NCBI GenBank assembly: GCA_032622095.1
Contig: CP136069.1
Coordinates: forward strand, 34,878,194-34,942,193
Direction of reading: 5' to 3'
Source of the DNA: Siphonodentalium dalli
Taxonomy: Eukaryota; Mollusca; Scaphopoda; Gadilida; Siphonodentaliidae
DNA: 64,000 bases
The position numbers and the translations under genes are program-made. How positions within the stretch are numbered: the stretch's first letter is position 1; each line of letters starts with the position of its first letter. A model generated the notes under the pieces. The model saw nothing but the letters and a program-made list of their open reading frames with translations. It was not told where the DNA came from and ran no database searches. Below are positions 1 through 14,979 of the stretch, in pieces.

Positions 1-1499
1 TTTTATCGTATCAATGTGCAAGCAGGCATGTTTCGCGATAGGACGGCACATTCGGTCGCAGGCCGGACCTCACGGTTGGGCTAATGAGCAGGGGTTGGGA
101 GTTGGATAATTGGGGTGGGGCAGGCTGTTTGAGGCCCCATTAAATGCCCAGTATTTTTGAAAGCGACTGTACTTTGCATCTGCACAGGCAAAATCCCTTT
201 AACGTTTTGGACACTTTTATCGTATCAATGTGCAAGCAGGCATGTTTCGCGATAGGACGGCACATTCGGTCGCAGGCCGGACCTCACGGTTTGGCTAATG
301 AGCAGGGGTTGGGAGTTGGATAATTGGGGTGGGGCAGGCTGTTTGAGGCCCCATAAAATGCCCAGTATTTTTGAAAGCGACTGTACTTTGCATATGCACA
401 GGCAAAATCCCTTTAACGTTTTGGACACTTTTATCGTATCAATGTGCAAGCAGGCATGTTTCGCGATAGGACGGCACATTCGGTCGCAGGCCGGACCTCA
501 CGGTTTGGCTAATGAGCAGGGGTTGGGAGTTGGATAATTGGGGTGGGGCAGGCTGTTTGAGGCCCCATAAAATACCTAGTATTTTTGAAAGCGACTGTAC
601 TTTGCATCTGCACGGGCAAAATCCCTTTAACGTTATGGACACTTTTATCGTATCAATGTGCAAACAGGCATGTTTCGCGATAGGACGACACATTCGGTCG
701 CAGGCCGAACCTCACGGTTTGGCTAATGAGCAGGGGTTGGGAATTGAATAATTGGGGTGGGGCAGGCTGTTTGAGGCCCCATAAAATGCCCAGTATTTTT
801 GAAAGCGACTGTACTTTGCATCTGCACGGGCAAAATCCCTTTAACGTTTTGGAAACTTGTATCGTATCAATGTGAAAGCAGGCATGTTTCGCGATAGGAC
901 GGCACATTCGGTCGCAGGCCGGACCTCACGGTTGGGCTAATGAGCAGGAGTTGGGAGTTGGATAATTGGGGTGGGGCAGGCTGTTTGAGGCCCCATTAAA
1001 TGCCCAGTATTTTTGAAAGCGACTGTACTTTGCATCTGCACGGGCAAAATCCCTTTAACGTTTTGGACACTTTTATCGTATCAATGTGCAAGCAGGCATG
1101 TTTCGCGATAGGACGGCACATTCGGTCGCAGGCCGGACCTCACGGTTTGGCTAATGAGCAGGGGTTGGGAGTTGGATAATTGGGGTGGGGCAGGCTGTTT
1201 GAGGCCCCATAAAATGCCCAGTATTTTTGAAAGCGACTGTACTTTGCATATGCACAGGCAAAATCCCTTTAACGTTTTGGACACTTTTATCGTATCAATG
1301 TGCAAGCAGGCATGTTTCGCGATAGGACGGCACATTCGGTCGCAGGCCGGACCTCACGGTTTGGCTAATGAGCAGGGGTTGGGAGTTGGATAATTGGGGT
1401 GGGGCAGGCTGTTTGAGGCCCCATAAAATACCTAGTATTTTTGAAAGCGACTGTACTTTGCATATGCACAGGCAAAATCCCTTTAACGTTTTGGACACT

Positions 1500-4400
1500 T
1501 TTATCGTATCAATGTGCAAGCAGGCATGTTTCGCGATAGGACGGCACATTCGGTCGCAGGCCGGACCTCACGGTTGGGCTAATGAGCAGGGGTTGGGAAT
1601 TGGATAATTGGGGTGGGGCAGGCTGTTTGAGGCCCCATTAAATGCCCAGTATTTTTGAAAGCGACTGTACTTTGCATCTGCACGGGCAAAATCCCTTTAA
1701 CGTTTTGGACACTTTTATCGTATCAATGTGCAAGCAGGCATGTTTCGCGATAGGACGGCACATTCGGTCGCAGGCCGGACCTCACGGTTTGGCTAATGAG
1801 CAGGGGTTGGGAGTTGGATAATTGGGGTGGGGCAGGCTGTTTGAGGCCCCATAAAATGCCCAGTATTTTTGAAAGCGACTGTACTTTGCATATGCACAGG
1901 CAAAATCCCTTTAACGTTTTGGACACTTTTATCGTATCAATGTGCAAGCAGGCATGTTTCGCGATAGGACGGCACATTCGGTCGCAGGCCGGACCTCACG
2001 GTTTGGCTAATGAGCAGGGGTTGGGAGTTGGATAATTGGGGTGGGGCAGGCTGTTTGAGGCCCCATAAAATACCTAGTATTTTTGAAAGCGACTGTACTT
2101 TGCATCTGCACGGGCAAAATCCCTTTAACGTTATGGACACTTTTATCGTATCAATGTGCAAACAGGCATGTTTCGCGATAGGACGACACATTCGGTCGCA
2201 GGCCGAACCTCACGGTTTGGCTAATGAGCAGGGGTTGGGAATTGGATAATTGGGGTGGGGCAGGCTGTTTGAGGCCCCATAAAATGCCCAGTATTTTTGA
2301 AAGCGACTGTACTTTGCATCTGCACGGGCAAAATCCCTTTAACGTTTTGGAAACTTGTATCGTATCAATGTGAAAGCAGGCATGTTTCGCGATAGGACGG
2401 CACATTCGGTCGCAGGCCGGACCTCACGGTTTGGCTAATGAGCAGGGGTTGGGAGTTGGATAATTAGGGTGGGGCAGGCTGTTTGAGGCCCCATTAAATG
2501 CCCAGTATTTTTGAAAGCGACTGTACTTTGCATCTGCACGGGCAAAATCCCTTTAACGTTTTGGACACTTTTATCGTATCAATGTGCAAGCAGGCATGTT
2601 TCGCGATAGGACGGCACATTCGGTCGCAGGCCGGACCTCACGGTTTGGCTAATGAGCAGGGGTTGGGAGTTGGATAATTGGGGTGGGGCAGGCTGTTTGA
2701 GGCCCCATAAAATGCCCAGTATTTTTGAAAGCGACTGTACTTTGCATATGCACAGGCAAAATCCCTTTAACGTTTTGGACACTTTTATCATATCAATGTA
2801 CAAGCAGGCATGTTTCGCGATAGGACGGCACATTCGGTCGCAGGCCGGACCTCACGGTTTGGCTAATGAGCAGGGGTTGGAAGTTGGATAATTGGGGTGG
2901 GGCAGGCTGTTTGAGGCCCCATAAAATACCTAGTATTTTTGAAAGCGACTGTACTTTGCATATGCACAGGCAAAATCCCTTTAACGTTTTGGACACTTTT
3001 ATCGTATCAATGTGCAAGCAGGCATGTTTCACGATAGGACGGCACATTCGGTCGCAGGCCGGACCTCACGGTTTGGCTAATAAGCAGGGGTTGGAAGTTG
3101 GATAATTGGGGTGGGGCAGGCTGTTTGAGGCGCCATAAAATACCTAGTATTTTTGAAAGCGACTGTACTTTGCATCTACACGGGCAAAATCCCTTTAACG
3201 TTTTGGACACTTGTATCGTATCAATGTGAAAGCAGGCATGTTTCGCGATAGGACGGCACATTCGGTCGCAGGCCGGACCTCACGGTTTGGCTAATGAGCA
3301 GGGGTTGGGAGTTGGATAATTGGGGTGGGGCAGGCTGTTTGAGGCCCCATGAAATGCCCAGTATTTTTGAAAGCGACTGTACTTTGCATATGCACAGGCA
3401 AAATCCCTTTAACGTTTTGGACACTTTTATCGTATCAATGTGCAAGCAGGCATGTTTCGCGATAGGACGGCACATTCGGTCGCAGGCCGAACCTCACGGT
3501 TTGGCTAATGAGCAGGGGTTGGAAATTGGATAATTGGGGTGGGGCAGGCTGTTTGAGGCTCCATAAAATGCCCAGTATTTTTGAAAGCGACTGTACTTTG
3601 CATCTGCACGGGCAAAATCCCATTAACGTTTTGGACACTTGTATCGTATCAATGTGAAAGCAGGCATGTTTCGCGATAGGACGGCACATTCTGTCGCAGG
3701 CCGGACCTCACGGTTGGGCTAATGAGCAGGGGTTGGGTGTTGGATAATTGGGGTGGGGCAGGCTGTTTGAGGCCCCATTAAATGCCCAGTATTTTTGAAA
3801 GCGACTGTACTTTGCATCTGCGCGGGCAAAATCCCTTTAACGTTTTGGACACTTTTATCGTATCAATGTGCAAGCAGGCATGTTTCGCGATAGGACGGCA
3901 CATTCGGTCGCAGGCCGGACCTCACGGTTGGGCTAATGAGCAGGGGTTGGGAATTGGATAATTGGGGTGGGGCAGGCTGTTTGAGGCCCCATTAAATGCC
4001 CAGTATTTTTGAAAGCGACTGTACTTTGCATCTGCACGGGCAAAATCCCTTTAACGTTTTGGACACTTTTATCGTATCAATGTGCAAGCAGGCATGTTTC
4101 GCGATAGGACGGCACATTCGGTCGCAGGCCGGACCTCACGGTTTGGCTAATGAGCAGGGGTTGGGAGTTGGATAATTGGGGTGGGGCAGGCTGTTTGAGG
4201 CCCCATAAAATGCCCAGTATTTTTGAAAGCGACTGTACTTTGCATATGCACAGGCAAAATCCCTTTAACGTTTTGGACACTTTTATCGTATCAATGTGCA
4301 AGCAGGCATGTTTCGCGATAGGACGGCACATTCGGTCGCAGGCCGGACCTCACGGTTTGGCTAATGAGCAGGGGTTGGGAGTTGGATAATTGGGGTGGGG

Positions 4401-6260
4401 CAGGCTGTTTGAGGCCCCATAAAATACCTAGTATTTTTGAAAGCGACTGTACTTTGCATCTGCACGGGCAAAATCCCTTTAACGTTATGGACACTTTTAT
4501 CGTATCAATGTGCAAACAGGCATGTTTCGCGATAGGACGACACATTCGGTCGCAGGCCGAACCTCACGGTTTGGCTAATGAGCAGGGGTTGGGAATTGGA
4601 TAATTGGGGTGGGGCAGGCTGTTTGAGGCCCCATAAAATGCCCAGTATTTTTGAAAGCGACTGTACTTTGCATCTGCACGGGCAAAATCCCTTTAACGTT
4701 TTGGAAACTTGTATCGTATCAATGTGAAAGCAGGCATGTTTCGCGATAGGACGGCACATTCGGTCGCAGGCCGGACCTCACGGTTTGGCTAATGAGCAGG
4801 GGTTGGGAGTTGGATAATTAGGGTGGGGCAGGCTGTTTGAGGCCCCATTAAATGCCCAGTATTTTTGAAAGCGACTGTACTTTGCATCTGCACGGGCAAA
4901 ATCCCTTTAACGTTTTGGACACTTTTATCGTATCAATGTGCAAGCAGGCATGTTTCGCGATAGGACGGCACATTCGGTCGCAGGCCGGACCTCACGGTTT
5001 GGCTAATGAGCAGGGGTTGGGAGTTGGATAATTGGGGTGGGGCAGGCTGTTTGAGGCCCCATAAAATGCCCAGTATTTTTGAAAGCGACTGTACTTTGCA
5101 TATGCACAGGCAAAATCCCTTTAACGTTTTGGACACTTTTATCATATCAATGTACAAGCAGGCATGTTTCGCGATAGGACGGCACATTCGGTCGCAGGCC
5201 GGACCTCACGGTTTGGCTAATGAGCAGGGGTTGGAAGTTGGATAATTGGGGTGGGGCAGGCTGTTTGAGGCCCCATAAAATACCTAGTATTTTTGAAAGC
5301 GACTGTACTTTGCATATGCACAGGCAAAATCCCTTTAACGTTTTGGACACTTTTATCGTATCAATGTGCAAGCAGGCATGTTTCACGATAGGACGGCACA
5401 TTCGGTCGCAGGCCGGACCTCACGGTTTGGCTAATAAGCAGGGGTTGGAAGTTGGATAATTGGGGTGGGGCAGGCTGTTTGAGGCGCCATAAAATACCTA
5501 GTATTTTTGAAAGCGACTGTACTTTGCATCTACACGGGCAAAATCCCTTTAACGTTTTGGACACTTGTATCGTATCAATGTGAAAGCAGGCATGTTTCGC
5601 GATAGGACGGCACATTCGGTCGCAGGCCGGACCTCACGGTTTGGCTAATGAGCAGGGGTTGGGAGTTGGATAATTGGGGTGGGGCAGGCTGTTTGAGGCC
5701 CCATGAAATGCCCAGTATTTTTGAAAGCGACTGTACTTTGCATATGCACAGGCAAAATCCCTTTAACGTTTTGGACACTTTTATCGTATCAATGTGCAAG
5801 CAGGCATGTTTCGCGATAGGACGGCACATTCGGTCGCAGGCCGAACCTCACGGTTTGGCTAATGAGCAGGGGTTGGAAATTGGATAATTGGGGTGGGGCA
5901 GGCTGTTTGAGGCTCCATAAAATGCCCAGTATTTTTGAAAGCGACTGTACTTTGCATCTGCACGGGCAAAATCCCATTAACGTTTTGGACACTTGTATCG
6001 TATCAATGTGAAAGCAGGCATGTTTCGCGATAGGACGGCACATTCTGTCGCAGGCCGGACCTCACGGTTGGGCTAATGAGCAGGGGTTGGGTGTTGGATA
6101 ATTGGGGTGGGGCAGGCTGTTTGAGGCCCCATTAAATGCCCAGTATTTTTGAAAGCGACTGTACTTTGCATCTGCGCGGGCAAAATCCCTTTAACGTTTT
6201 GGACACTTTTATCGTATCAATGTGCAAGCAGGCATGTTTCGCGATAGGACGGCACATTCG
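1500..6260 (+). repeat. Higher-order satellite block, 11-monomer period (2354 bp)
   Basis: Private variants recur exactly 2354 bp (11 x 214) apart. The changes ATCATATCAATGTACAAGC at about 2788 and GAGGCGCCATAAAATACC at about 3127 reappear at about 5142 and 5481, and TTGGGTGTTGG at 3733 reappears at 6087. After about 6217 the match continues for a few monomers with an offset of 2140 bp (10 monomers). This indicates tandem duplication of an 11-unit block with later register change. Block edges are approximate. Confidence 0.85.
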
Positions 6261-7286
6261 GTCGCAGGCCGGACCTCACGGTTTGGCTAATGAGCAGGGG
6301 TTGGGAGTTGGATAATTGGGGTGGGGCAGGCTGTTTGAGGCCCCATAAAATGCCCAGTATTTTTGAAAGCGACTGTACTTTGCATATGCACAGGCAAAAT
6401 CCCTTTAACGTTTTGGACACTTTTATCGTATCAATGTGCAAGCAGGCATGTTTCGCGATAGGACGGCACATTCGGTCGCAGGCCGGACCTCACGGTTTGG
6501 CTAATGAGCAGGGGTTGGGAGTTGGATAATTGGGGTGGGGCAGGCTGTTTGAGGCCCCATAAAATACCTAGTATTTTTGAAAGCGACTGTACTTTGCATC
6601 TGCACGGGCAAAATCCCTTTAACGTTATGGACACTTTTATCGTATCAATGTGCAAGCAGGCATGTTTCGCGATAGGACGACACATTCGGTCGCAGGCCGA
6701 ACCTCACGGTTTGGCTAATGAGCAGGGGTTGGGAATTGGATAATTGGGGTGGGGCAGGCTGTTTGAGGCCCCATAAAATGCCCAGTATTTTTGAAAGCGA
6801 CTGTACTTTGCATCTGCACGGGCAAAATCCCTTTAACGTTTTGGACACTTGTATCGTATCAATGTGCAAGCAGGCATGTTTCGCGATAGGACGGCACATT
6901 CGGTCGCAGGCCGGACCTCACGGTTTGGCTAATGAGCAGGGGTTGGGAGTTGGATAATTGGGGTGGGGCAGGCTGTTTGAGGCCCCATAAAATGCCCAGT
7001 ATTTTTGAAAGCGACTGTACATTGCATCTGCACGGGCAAAATCCCTTTGACGTTTTGGACACTTTTATCGTATCAATGTGCAAGCAGGCATGTTTCGCGA
7101 TAGGACAGCACATTCGGTCGCAGGCCGAACCTCACGGTTTGGCTAATGAGCAGGGGTTGGGAATTGGATAATTGGGGTGGGGCAGGCTGTTTGAGGCCCC
7201 ATAAAATGCCCAGTATTTTTGAAAGCGACTGTACTTTGCATATGCACAGGCAAAATCCCTTTAACGTTTTGGACACTTTTATCGTA

Positions 7287-10200
7287 TTAATGTGCAAGCA
7301 GGCATGTTTCACGATAGGACGGCACATTCGGTCGCTGGCCGGACCTCACGGTTTGGCTAATGAGCAGGGGTTGGAAGTTGGATAATTCGGGTGGGGCAGG
7401 CTGTTTGAGTCGCCATAAAATACCTAGTATTTTTGAAAGCGACTGTACTTTGCATCTACACTGGCAAAATCCCTTTAACGTTTTGGACACTAGTATCGTA
7501 TCAATGTGAAAGCAGGCATGTTTCGCGATAGGACGGCACATTCGGTCGCAGGCCGGACCTCACGGGTTGGCTAATGAGCAGGGGTTGGGAGTTGGATAAT
7601 TGGGGTGGGGCAGGCTGTTTGAGGCCCCATAAAATGCCCAGTATTTTTGAAAGCGACTGTACTTTGCATCTGCACGGGCAAAATCCCTTTAACGTGTTGG
7701 ACACTTTTATCGTATCAATGTGCAAGCAGGCATGTTTCGCGATAGGATGGCACATTCGGTCGCAGGCCGGACCTCACGGTTTGGCTAATGAGCAGGGGTT
7801 GGGAGTTGGATAATTGGGGTGGGGCAGGCTGTTTGAGGCCCCATAAAATGCCCAGTATTTTTGAAAGCGACTGTACTTTGCATCTGCACGGGCAAAATCC
7901 CTTTAACGTTTTGGACACTTTCATCGTATCAATGTGCAAGCAGGCATGTTTCGCGATAGGACGGCACATTCGGTCGCAGGCCGGACCTCACGGTTTGGCT
8001 AATGAGCAGGGGTTGGGAGTTGGAAAATTGGGGTGGGGGCAGGCTGTTTGAGGCCCCATAAAATGCCCAGTATTTTTGAAAGCGACTGTACTTTGCATAT
8101 GCACAGGCAAAATCCCTTTAACGTTTTGGACACTTTTATCGTATCAAAGTGCAAGCAGGCATGTTTCGCGACAGGACGGCACTTTCGGTCGCAGGCCGGA
8201 CCTCACGGTTTGGCTAATGAGCAGGGGTTGGGAGTTGGATAATTGGGGTGGGGCAGGCTGTTTGAGGCCCCACAAAATACCTAGTATTTTTGAAAGCGAC
8301 TGTACTTTGCATCTGCACGGGCAAAATCCCTTTAAAGTTTTGGACACTTTTATCGTATCAATGTGCAAGCAGGCATGTTTCGCGATAGGACGGCACATTC
8401 GGTCGCAGGCCGAACCTCACGGTTTGGCTAATGAGCAGGGGTTGGGAATTGGATAATTGGGGTGGGGCAGGCTGTTTGAGGCCCCATAAAATGCCCAGTA
8501 TTTTTGAAAGCGACTGTACTTTGCATCTGCACGGGCAAAATCCCTTTAACGTTTTGGACACTTTTATCGTATCAATGTGCAAGCAGTCATGTTTCGCGAT
8601 AGCACGGCACATTCGGTCGCAGGCCGGACCTCACGGTTTGGCTAATGAGCAGGGGTTGGGAGTTGGATAATTGGGGTGGGGCAGGCTGTTTGAGGCCCCA
8701 TAAAATGCCCAGTATTTTTGAAAGCGACTGTACATTGCATCTGCACGGGCAAAATCCCTTTGACGTTTTGGACACTTGTATCGTATCAATGTGCAAGCAG
8801 GCATGTTTCGCGATAGGACGGCACATTCGGTCGCAGGCCGGACCTCACGGTTTGGCTAATGAGCAGGGGTTGGGAGTTGGATAATTGGGGTGGGGCAGGC
8901 TGTTTGAGGCCCCATAAAATGCCCAGTATTTTTGAAAGCGACTGTACTTTGCATCTGCACGGGCAAAATCCCTTTAACGTTTTGGACACTTTTATCGTAT
9001 CAATGTGCAAGCAGGCATGTTTCGCAATAGGACGGCACATTTGGTCGCAGGCCGGACCTCACGGTTTGGCTAATGAGCAAGGGTTGGGAGTTGGATAATT
9101 GGGGTGGGGCAGGCTGTTTGAGGCCCCATGAAATGCCCAGTATTTTTGAAAGCGACTGTACTTTGCATATGCACAGGCAAAATCCCTTTAACGTTTTGGA
9201 CACTTTTATCGTATCAATGTGCAAGCAGGCATGTTTCGCGATAGGACGGCACATTCGGTCGCAGGCCGAACCTCACGGTTTGGCTAATGAGCAGGGGTTG
9301 GGAATTGGATAATTGGGGTGGGGCAGGCTGTTTGAGGCCCCATACATGCCCAGTATGTTTGAAAGCGACTGTACTTTGCATCTGCACGGGCAAAATCCCT
9401 TTAACGTTTTGGACACTTGTATCGTATCAATGTGAAAGCAGGCATGTTTCGCGATAGGACGGCACATTCGGTCGCAGGCCGGACCTCACGGTTTGGCTAA
9501 TGAGCAGGGGTTGGGAGTTGGATAATTGGGGTGCGGCAGGCTGTTTGAGGCCCCATAAAATGCCCAGTATTTTTGAAAGCGACTGTACTTTGCATCTGCA
9601 CGGGCAAAATCCCTTTAACGTTTTCGACACTTTTATCGTATCAAAGTGCAAGCAGGCATGTTTCGCAATAGGACGGCACATTCGGTCGCAGGCCGGACCT
9701 CACGGTTTGGCTAATGAGCAGGGGTTGGGAGTTGGATAATTAGGGTGGGGCAGGCTGTTTGAGGCCCCATAAAATGCCCAGTATTTTTGAAAGCGACTGT
9801 ACTTTGCATATGCACAGGCAAAATCCCTTTAACGTTTTGGACACTTTTATCGTATCAATGTGCAAGCAGGCATGTTTCACGATAGGACGGCACATTCGGT
9901 CGCTGGCCGGACCTCACGGTTTGGCTAATGAGCAGGGGTTGGAAGTTGGATAATTGGGGTGGGGCAGGCTGTTTGAGTCGCCATAAAATACCTAGTATTT
10001 TTGAAAGCGACTGTACTTTGCATCTACACTGGCAAAATCCCTTTAACGTTTTGGACACTTGTATCGTATTAATGTGAAAGCAGGCATGTTTCGCGATAGG
10101 ACGGCACATTCGGTCGCAGGCCGGACCTCACGGGTTGGCTAATGAGCAGGGGTTGGGAGTTGGATAATTGGGGTGGGGCAGGCTGTTTGAGTCGCCATAA

Positions 10201-12760
10201 AATACCTAGTATTTTTGAAAGCGACTGTACTTTGCATCTACACTGGCAAAATCCCTTTAACGTTTTGGACACTAGTATCGTGTCAATGTGAAAGCAGGCA
10301 TGTTTCGCGATAGGACGGCACATTCGGTCGCAGGCCGGACCTCACGGGTTGGCTAATGAGCAGGGGTTGGGAGTTGGATAATTGGGGTGGGGCAGGCTGT
10401 TTGAGGCCCCATAAAATGCCCAGTATTTTTGAAAGCGACTGTACTTTGCATCTGCACGGGCAAAATCCCTTTAACGTTTTGGACACTTTTATCGTATCAA
10501 TGTGCAAGCAGGCATGTTTCGCGATAGGATGGCACATTCGGTCGCAGGCCGGACCTCACGGTTTGGCTAATGAGCAGGGGTTGGGAGTTGGATAATTGGG
10601 GTGGGGCAGGCTGTTTGAGGCCCCATAAAATGCCCAGTATTTTTGAAAGCGACTGTACTTTGCATCTGCACGGGCAAAATCCCTTTAACGTTTTGGACAC
10701 TTTTATCGTATCAATGTGCAAGCAGGCATGTTTCGCGATAGGACGGCACATTCGGTCGCAGGCCGGACCTCACGGTTTGGCTAATGAGCAGGGGTTGGGA
10801 GTTGGAAAATTGGGGTGGGGCAGGCTGTTTGAGGCCCCATAAAATGCCCAGTATTTTTGAAAGCGACTGTACTTTGCATATGCACAGGCAAAATCCCTTT
10901 AACGTTTTGGACACTTTTATCGTATCAAAGTGCAAGCAGGCATGTTTCGCGACAGGACGGCACTTTCGGTCGCAGGCCGGACCTCACGGTTTGGCTAATG
11001 AGCAGGGGTTGGGAGTTGGATAATTGGGGTGGGGCAGGCTGTTTGAGGCCCCACAAAATACCTAGTATTTTTGAAAGCGACTGTACTTTGCATCTGCACG
11101 GGCAAAATCCCTTTAAAGTTTTGGACACTTTTATCGTATCAATGTGCAAGCAGGCATGTTTCGCGATAGGACGGCACATTCGGTCGCAGGCCGAACCTCA
11201 CGGTTTGGCTAATGAGCAGGGGTTGGGAGTTGGATAATTGGGGTGGGGCAGGCTGTTTGAGGCCCCATAAAATGCCCAGTATTTTTGAAAGCGACTGTAC
11301 TTTGCATCTGCACGGGCAAAATCCATTTAACGTTTTGGACACTTTTATCGTATCAATGTGCAAGCAGTCATGTTTCGCGATAGCACGGCACATTCGGTCG
11401 CAGGCCGGACCTCACGGTTTGGCTAATGAGCAGGGGTTGGGAGTTGGATAATTGGGGTGGGGCAGGCTGTTTGAGGCCCCATAAAATGCCCAGTATTTTT
11501 GAAAGCGACTGTACATTGCATCTGCACGGGCAAAATCCCTTTGACGTTTTGGACACTTGTATCGTATCAATGTGCAAGCAGGCATGTTTCGCGATAGGAC
11601 AGCACATTCGGTCGCAGGCCGGACCTCACGGTTTGGCTAATGAGCAGGGGTTGGGAGTTGGATAATTGGGGTGGGGCAGGCTGTTTGAGGCCCCATAAAA
11701 TGCCCAGTATTTTTGAAAGCGACTGTACTTTGCATCTGCACGGGCAAAATCCCTTTAACGTTTTGGACACTTTTATCGTATCAATGTGCAAGCAGGCATG
11801 TTTCGCAATAGGACGGCACATTCGGTCGCAGGCCGGACCTCACGGTTTGGCTAATGAGCAAGGGTTGGGAGTTGGATAATTGGGGTGGGGCAGGCTGTTT
11901 GAGGCCCCATGAAATGCCCAGTATTTTTGAAAGCGACTGTACTTTGCATATGCACATGCAAAATCCCTTTAACGTTTTGGACACTTTTATCGTATCAATG
12001 TGCAAGCAGGCATGTTTCGCGATAGGACGGCACATTCGGTCGCAGGCCGAACCTCACGGTTTGGCTAATGAGCAGGGGTTGGGAATTGGATAATTGGGGT
12101 GGGGCAGGCTGTTTGAGGCCCCATAACATGCCCAGTATGTTTGAAAGCGACTGTACTTTGCATCTGCACGGGCAAAATCCCTTTAACGTTTTGGACACTT
12201 GTATCGTATCAATGTGAAAGCAGGCATGTTTCGCGATAGGACGGCACATTCGGTCGCAGGCCGGACCTCACAATTTGGCTAATGAGCAGGGGTTGGGAGT
12301 TGGATAATTGGGGTGCGGCAGGCTGTTTGAGGCCCCATAAAATGCCCAGTATTTTTGAAAGCGACTGTACTTTGCATCTGCACGGGCAAAATCCCTTTAA
12401 CGTTTTCGACACTTTTATCGTATCAAAGTGCAAGCAGGCATGTTTCGCAATAGGACGGCACATTCGGTCGCAGGCCGGACCTCACGGTTTGGCTAATGAG
12501 CAGGGGTTGGGAGTTGGATAATTAGGGTGGGGCAGGCTGTTTGAGGCCCCATCAAATGCCCAGTATTTTTGAAAGCGACTGTACTTTGCATATGCACAGG
12601 CAAAATCCCTTTAACGTTTTGGACACTTTTATCGTATCAATGTGCAAGCAGGCATGTTTCACGATAGGACGGCACATTCGGTCGCTGGCCGGACCTCACG
12701 GTTTGGCTAATGAGCAGGGGTTGGAAGTTGGATAATTGGGGTGGGGCAGGCTGTTTGAGT
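7287..12760 (+). repeat. Higher-order satellite block, 13-monomer period (2782 bp)
   Basis: Variant-bearing monomers at about 7290-9960 recur about 2782 bp (13 x 214) later. Markers are TTTGAGTCGCC with CATCTACACTGGC (7405/7455, then 10189/10236), the CACAAAATACC unit (8271, then 11052), CAGTCATG with TAGCACGG (8585, then 11366), and CAGTATGTTTG (9350, then 12133). The second copy then drops back in register by one monomer (10283 matches 12851, 12 units). It is consistent with unequal exchange or block duplication. Confidence 0.85.
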
Positions 12761-14979
12761 CGCCATAAAATACCTAGTATTTTTGAAAGCGACTGTACTT
12801 TGCATCTACACTGGCAAAATCCCTTTAACGTTTTGGACACTTGTATCGTATTAATGTGAAAGCAGGCATGTTTCGCGATAGGACGGCACATTCGGTCGCA
12901 GGCCGGACCTCACGGGTTGGCTAATGAGCAGGGGTTGGGAGTTGGATAATTGGGGTGGGGCAGGCTGTTTGAGGCCCCATAAAATGCCCAGTATTTTTGA
13001 AAGCGACTGTACTTTGCATCTGCACGGGCAAAATCCCTTTAACGTTTTGGACACTTTTATCGTATCAATGTGCAAGCAGGCATGTTTCGCGATAGGATGG
13101 CACATTCGGTCGCAGGCCGGACCTCACGGTTTGGCTAATGAGCAGGGGTTGGGAGTTGGATAATTGGGGTGGGGCAGGCTGTTTGAGTCCCCATAAAATG
13201 CCCAGTATTTTTGAAAGCGACTGTACTTTGCATCTGCACGGGCAAAATCCCTTTAACGTTTTGGACACTTTTATCGTATCAATGTGCAAGCAGGCATGTT
13301 TCGCGATATGACGGCACATTCGGTCGCAGGCCGGACCTCACGGTTTGGCTAATGAGCAGTGGTTGGGAGTTGGAAAATTGGGGTGGGGCAGGCTATTTGA
13401 GGCCCCATAAAATGCCCAGTATTTTTGAAAGCGACTGTACTTTGCATATGCACAGGCAAAATCCCTTTAACGTTTTGGACACTTTTATCGTATCAAAGTG
13501 CAAGCAGGCATGTTTCGCGACAGGACGGCACATTCGGTCGCAGGCCGGACCTCACGGTTTGGCTAATGAGCAGAGGTTGGAAGTTGGATAATTGGGGTGG
13601 GGCAGGCTGTTTGAGGCCCCACAAAATACCTAGTATTTTTGAAAGCGACTGTACTTTGCATCTGCACGGGCAAAATCCCTTTAACGTTTTGGACACTTTT
13701 ATCGTATCAATGTGCAAGCAGTCATGTTTCGCGATAGGACGGCACATTCGGTCGCAGGCCGGACCTCACGGTTTGGCTAATGAGCAGGGGTTGGGAGTTG
13801 GATAATTGGGGTGGGGCAGGCTGTTTGAGGCCCCATAAAATGCCCAGTATTTTTGAAAGCGACTGTACATTGCATCTGCACGGGCAAAATCCCTTTAACG
13901 TTTTGGACACTTTTATCGTATCAATGTGCAAGCAGGCATGTTTCGCGATAGGACGGCACATTCGGTCGCAGGCCGGACCTCACGGTTTGGCTAATGAGCA
14001 GGGGTTGGGAGTTGGAAAATTGGGGTGGGGCAGGCTGTTTGAGGCCCCATAAAATGCCCAGTATTTTTGAAAGCGACTGTACTTTGCACATGCACAGGCA
14101 AAATCCCTTTAACGTTTTGGACACTTTTATCGTATCAAAGTGCAAGCAGGCATGTTTCGCGACAGGACGGCACATTCGGTCACAGGCCGGACCTCACGGT
14201 TTGGCTAATGAGCAGGGGTTGGGAGTTGGATAATTGGGGTGGGGCAGGCTGTTTGAGGCCCCACAAAATACCTAGTATTTTTGAAAGCGACTGTACTTTG
14301 CATCTGCACGGGCAAAATCCCTTTAAAGTTTTGGACACTTTTATCGTATCAATGTGCAAGCAGGCATGTTTCGCGATAGGACGGCACATTCGGTCGCAGG
14401 CCGAACCTCACGGTTTGGCTAATGAGCAGGGGTTGGGAATTGGATAATTGGGGTGGGGCAGGCTGTTTGAGGCCCCATAAAATGCCCAGTATTTTTGAAA
14501 GCGACTGTACTTTGCATCTGCACGGGCAAAATCCCTTTAACGTTTTGGACACTTTTATCGTATCAATGTGCAAGCAGTCATGTTTCGCGATAGGACGGCA
14601 CATTCGGACCTCACGGTTTGGCTAATGAGCAGGGGTTGGGAGTTGGATAATTGGGGTGGGGCAGGCTGTTTGAGGCCCCATAAAATGCCCAGTATTTTTG
14701 AAAGCGACTGTACATTGCATCTGCACGGGCAAAATCCCTTTGACGTTTTGGACACTTGTATCGTATCAATGTGCAAGCAGGCATGTTTCGCGATAGGACA
14801 GCACATTCGGTCGCAGGCCGGACCTCACGGTTTGGCTAATGAGCAGGGGTTGGGAGTTGGATAATTGGGGTGGGGCAGGCTGTTTGAGGCCCCATAAAAT
14901 GCCCAGTATTTTTGAAAGCGACTGTACTTTTCATCTGCACGGGCAAAATCCCTTTAACGTTTTGGACACTTTTATCGTA

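Noticed and set aside
47-62. CENP-B-box-like motif TTTCGCGATAGGACGGC in each monomer
   Set aside because: TTCG and the central A match, but the last GGG-type block is displaced by one base; about 7 of 9 core positions fit. Too weak without binding data.
8076-8456. 126-codon frames spanning two satellite monomers
   Set aside because: They arise where a single substitution (ATG to AAG or TAA to AAA type) removes the usual stop or shifts the start. No conserved start or domain.
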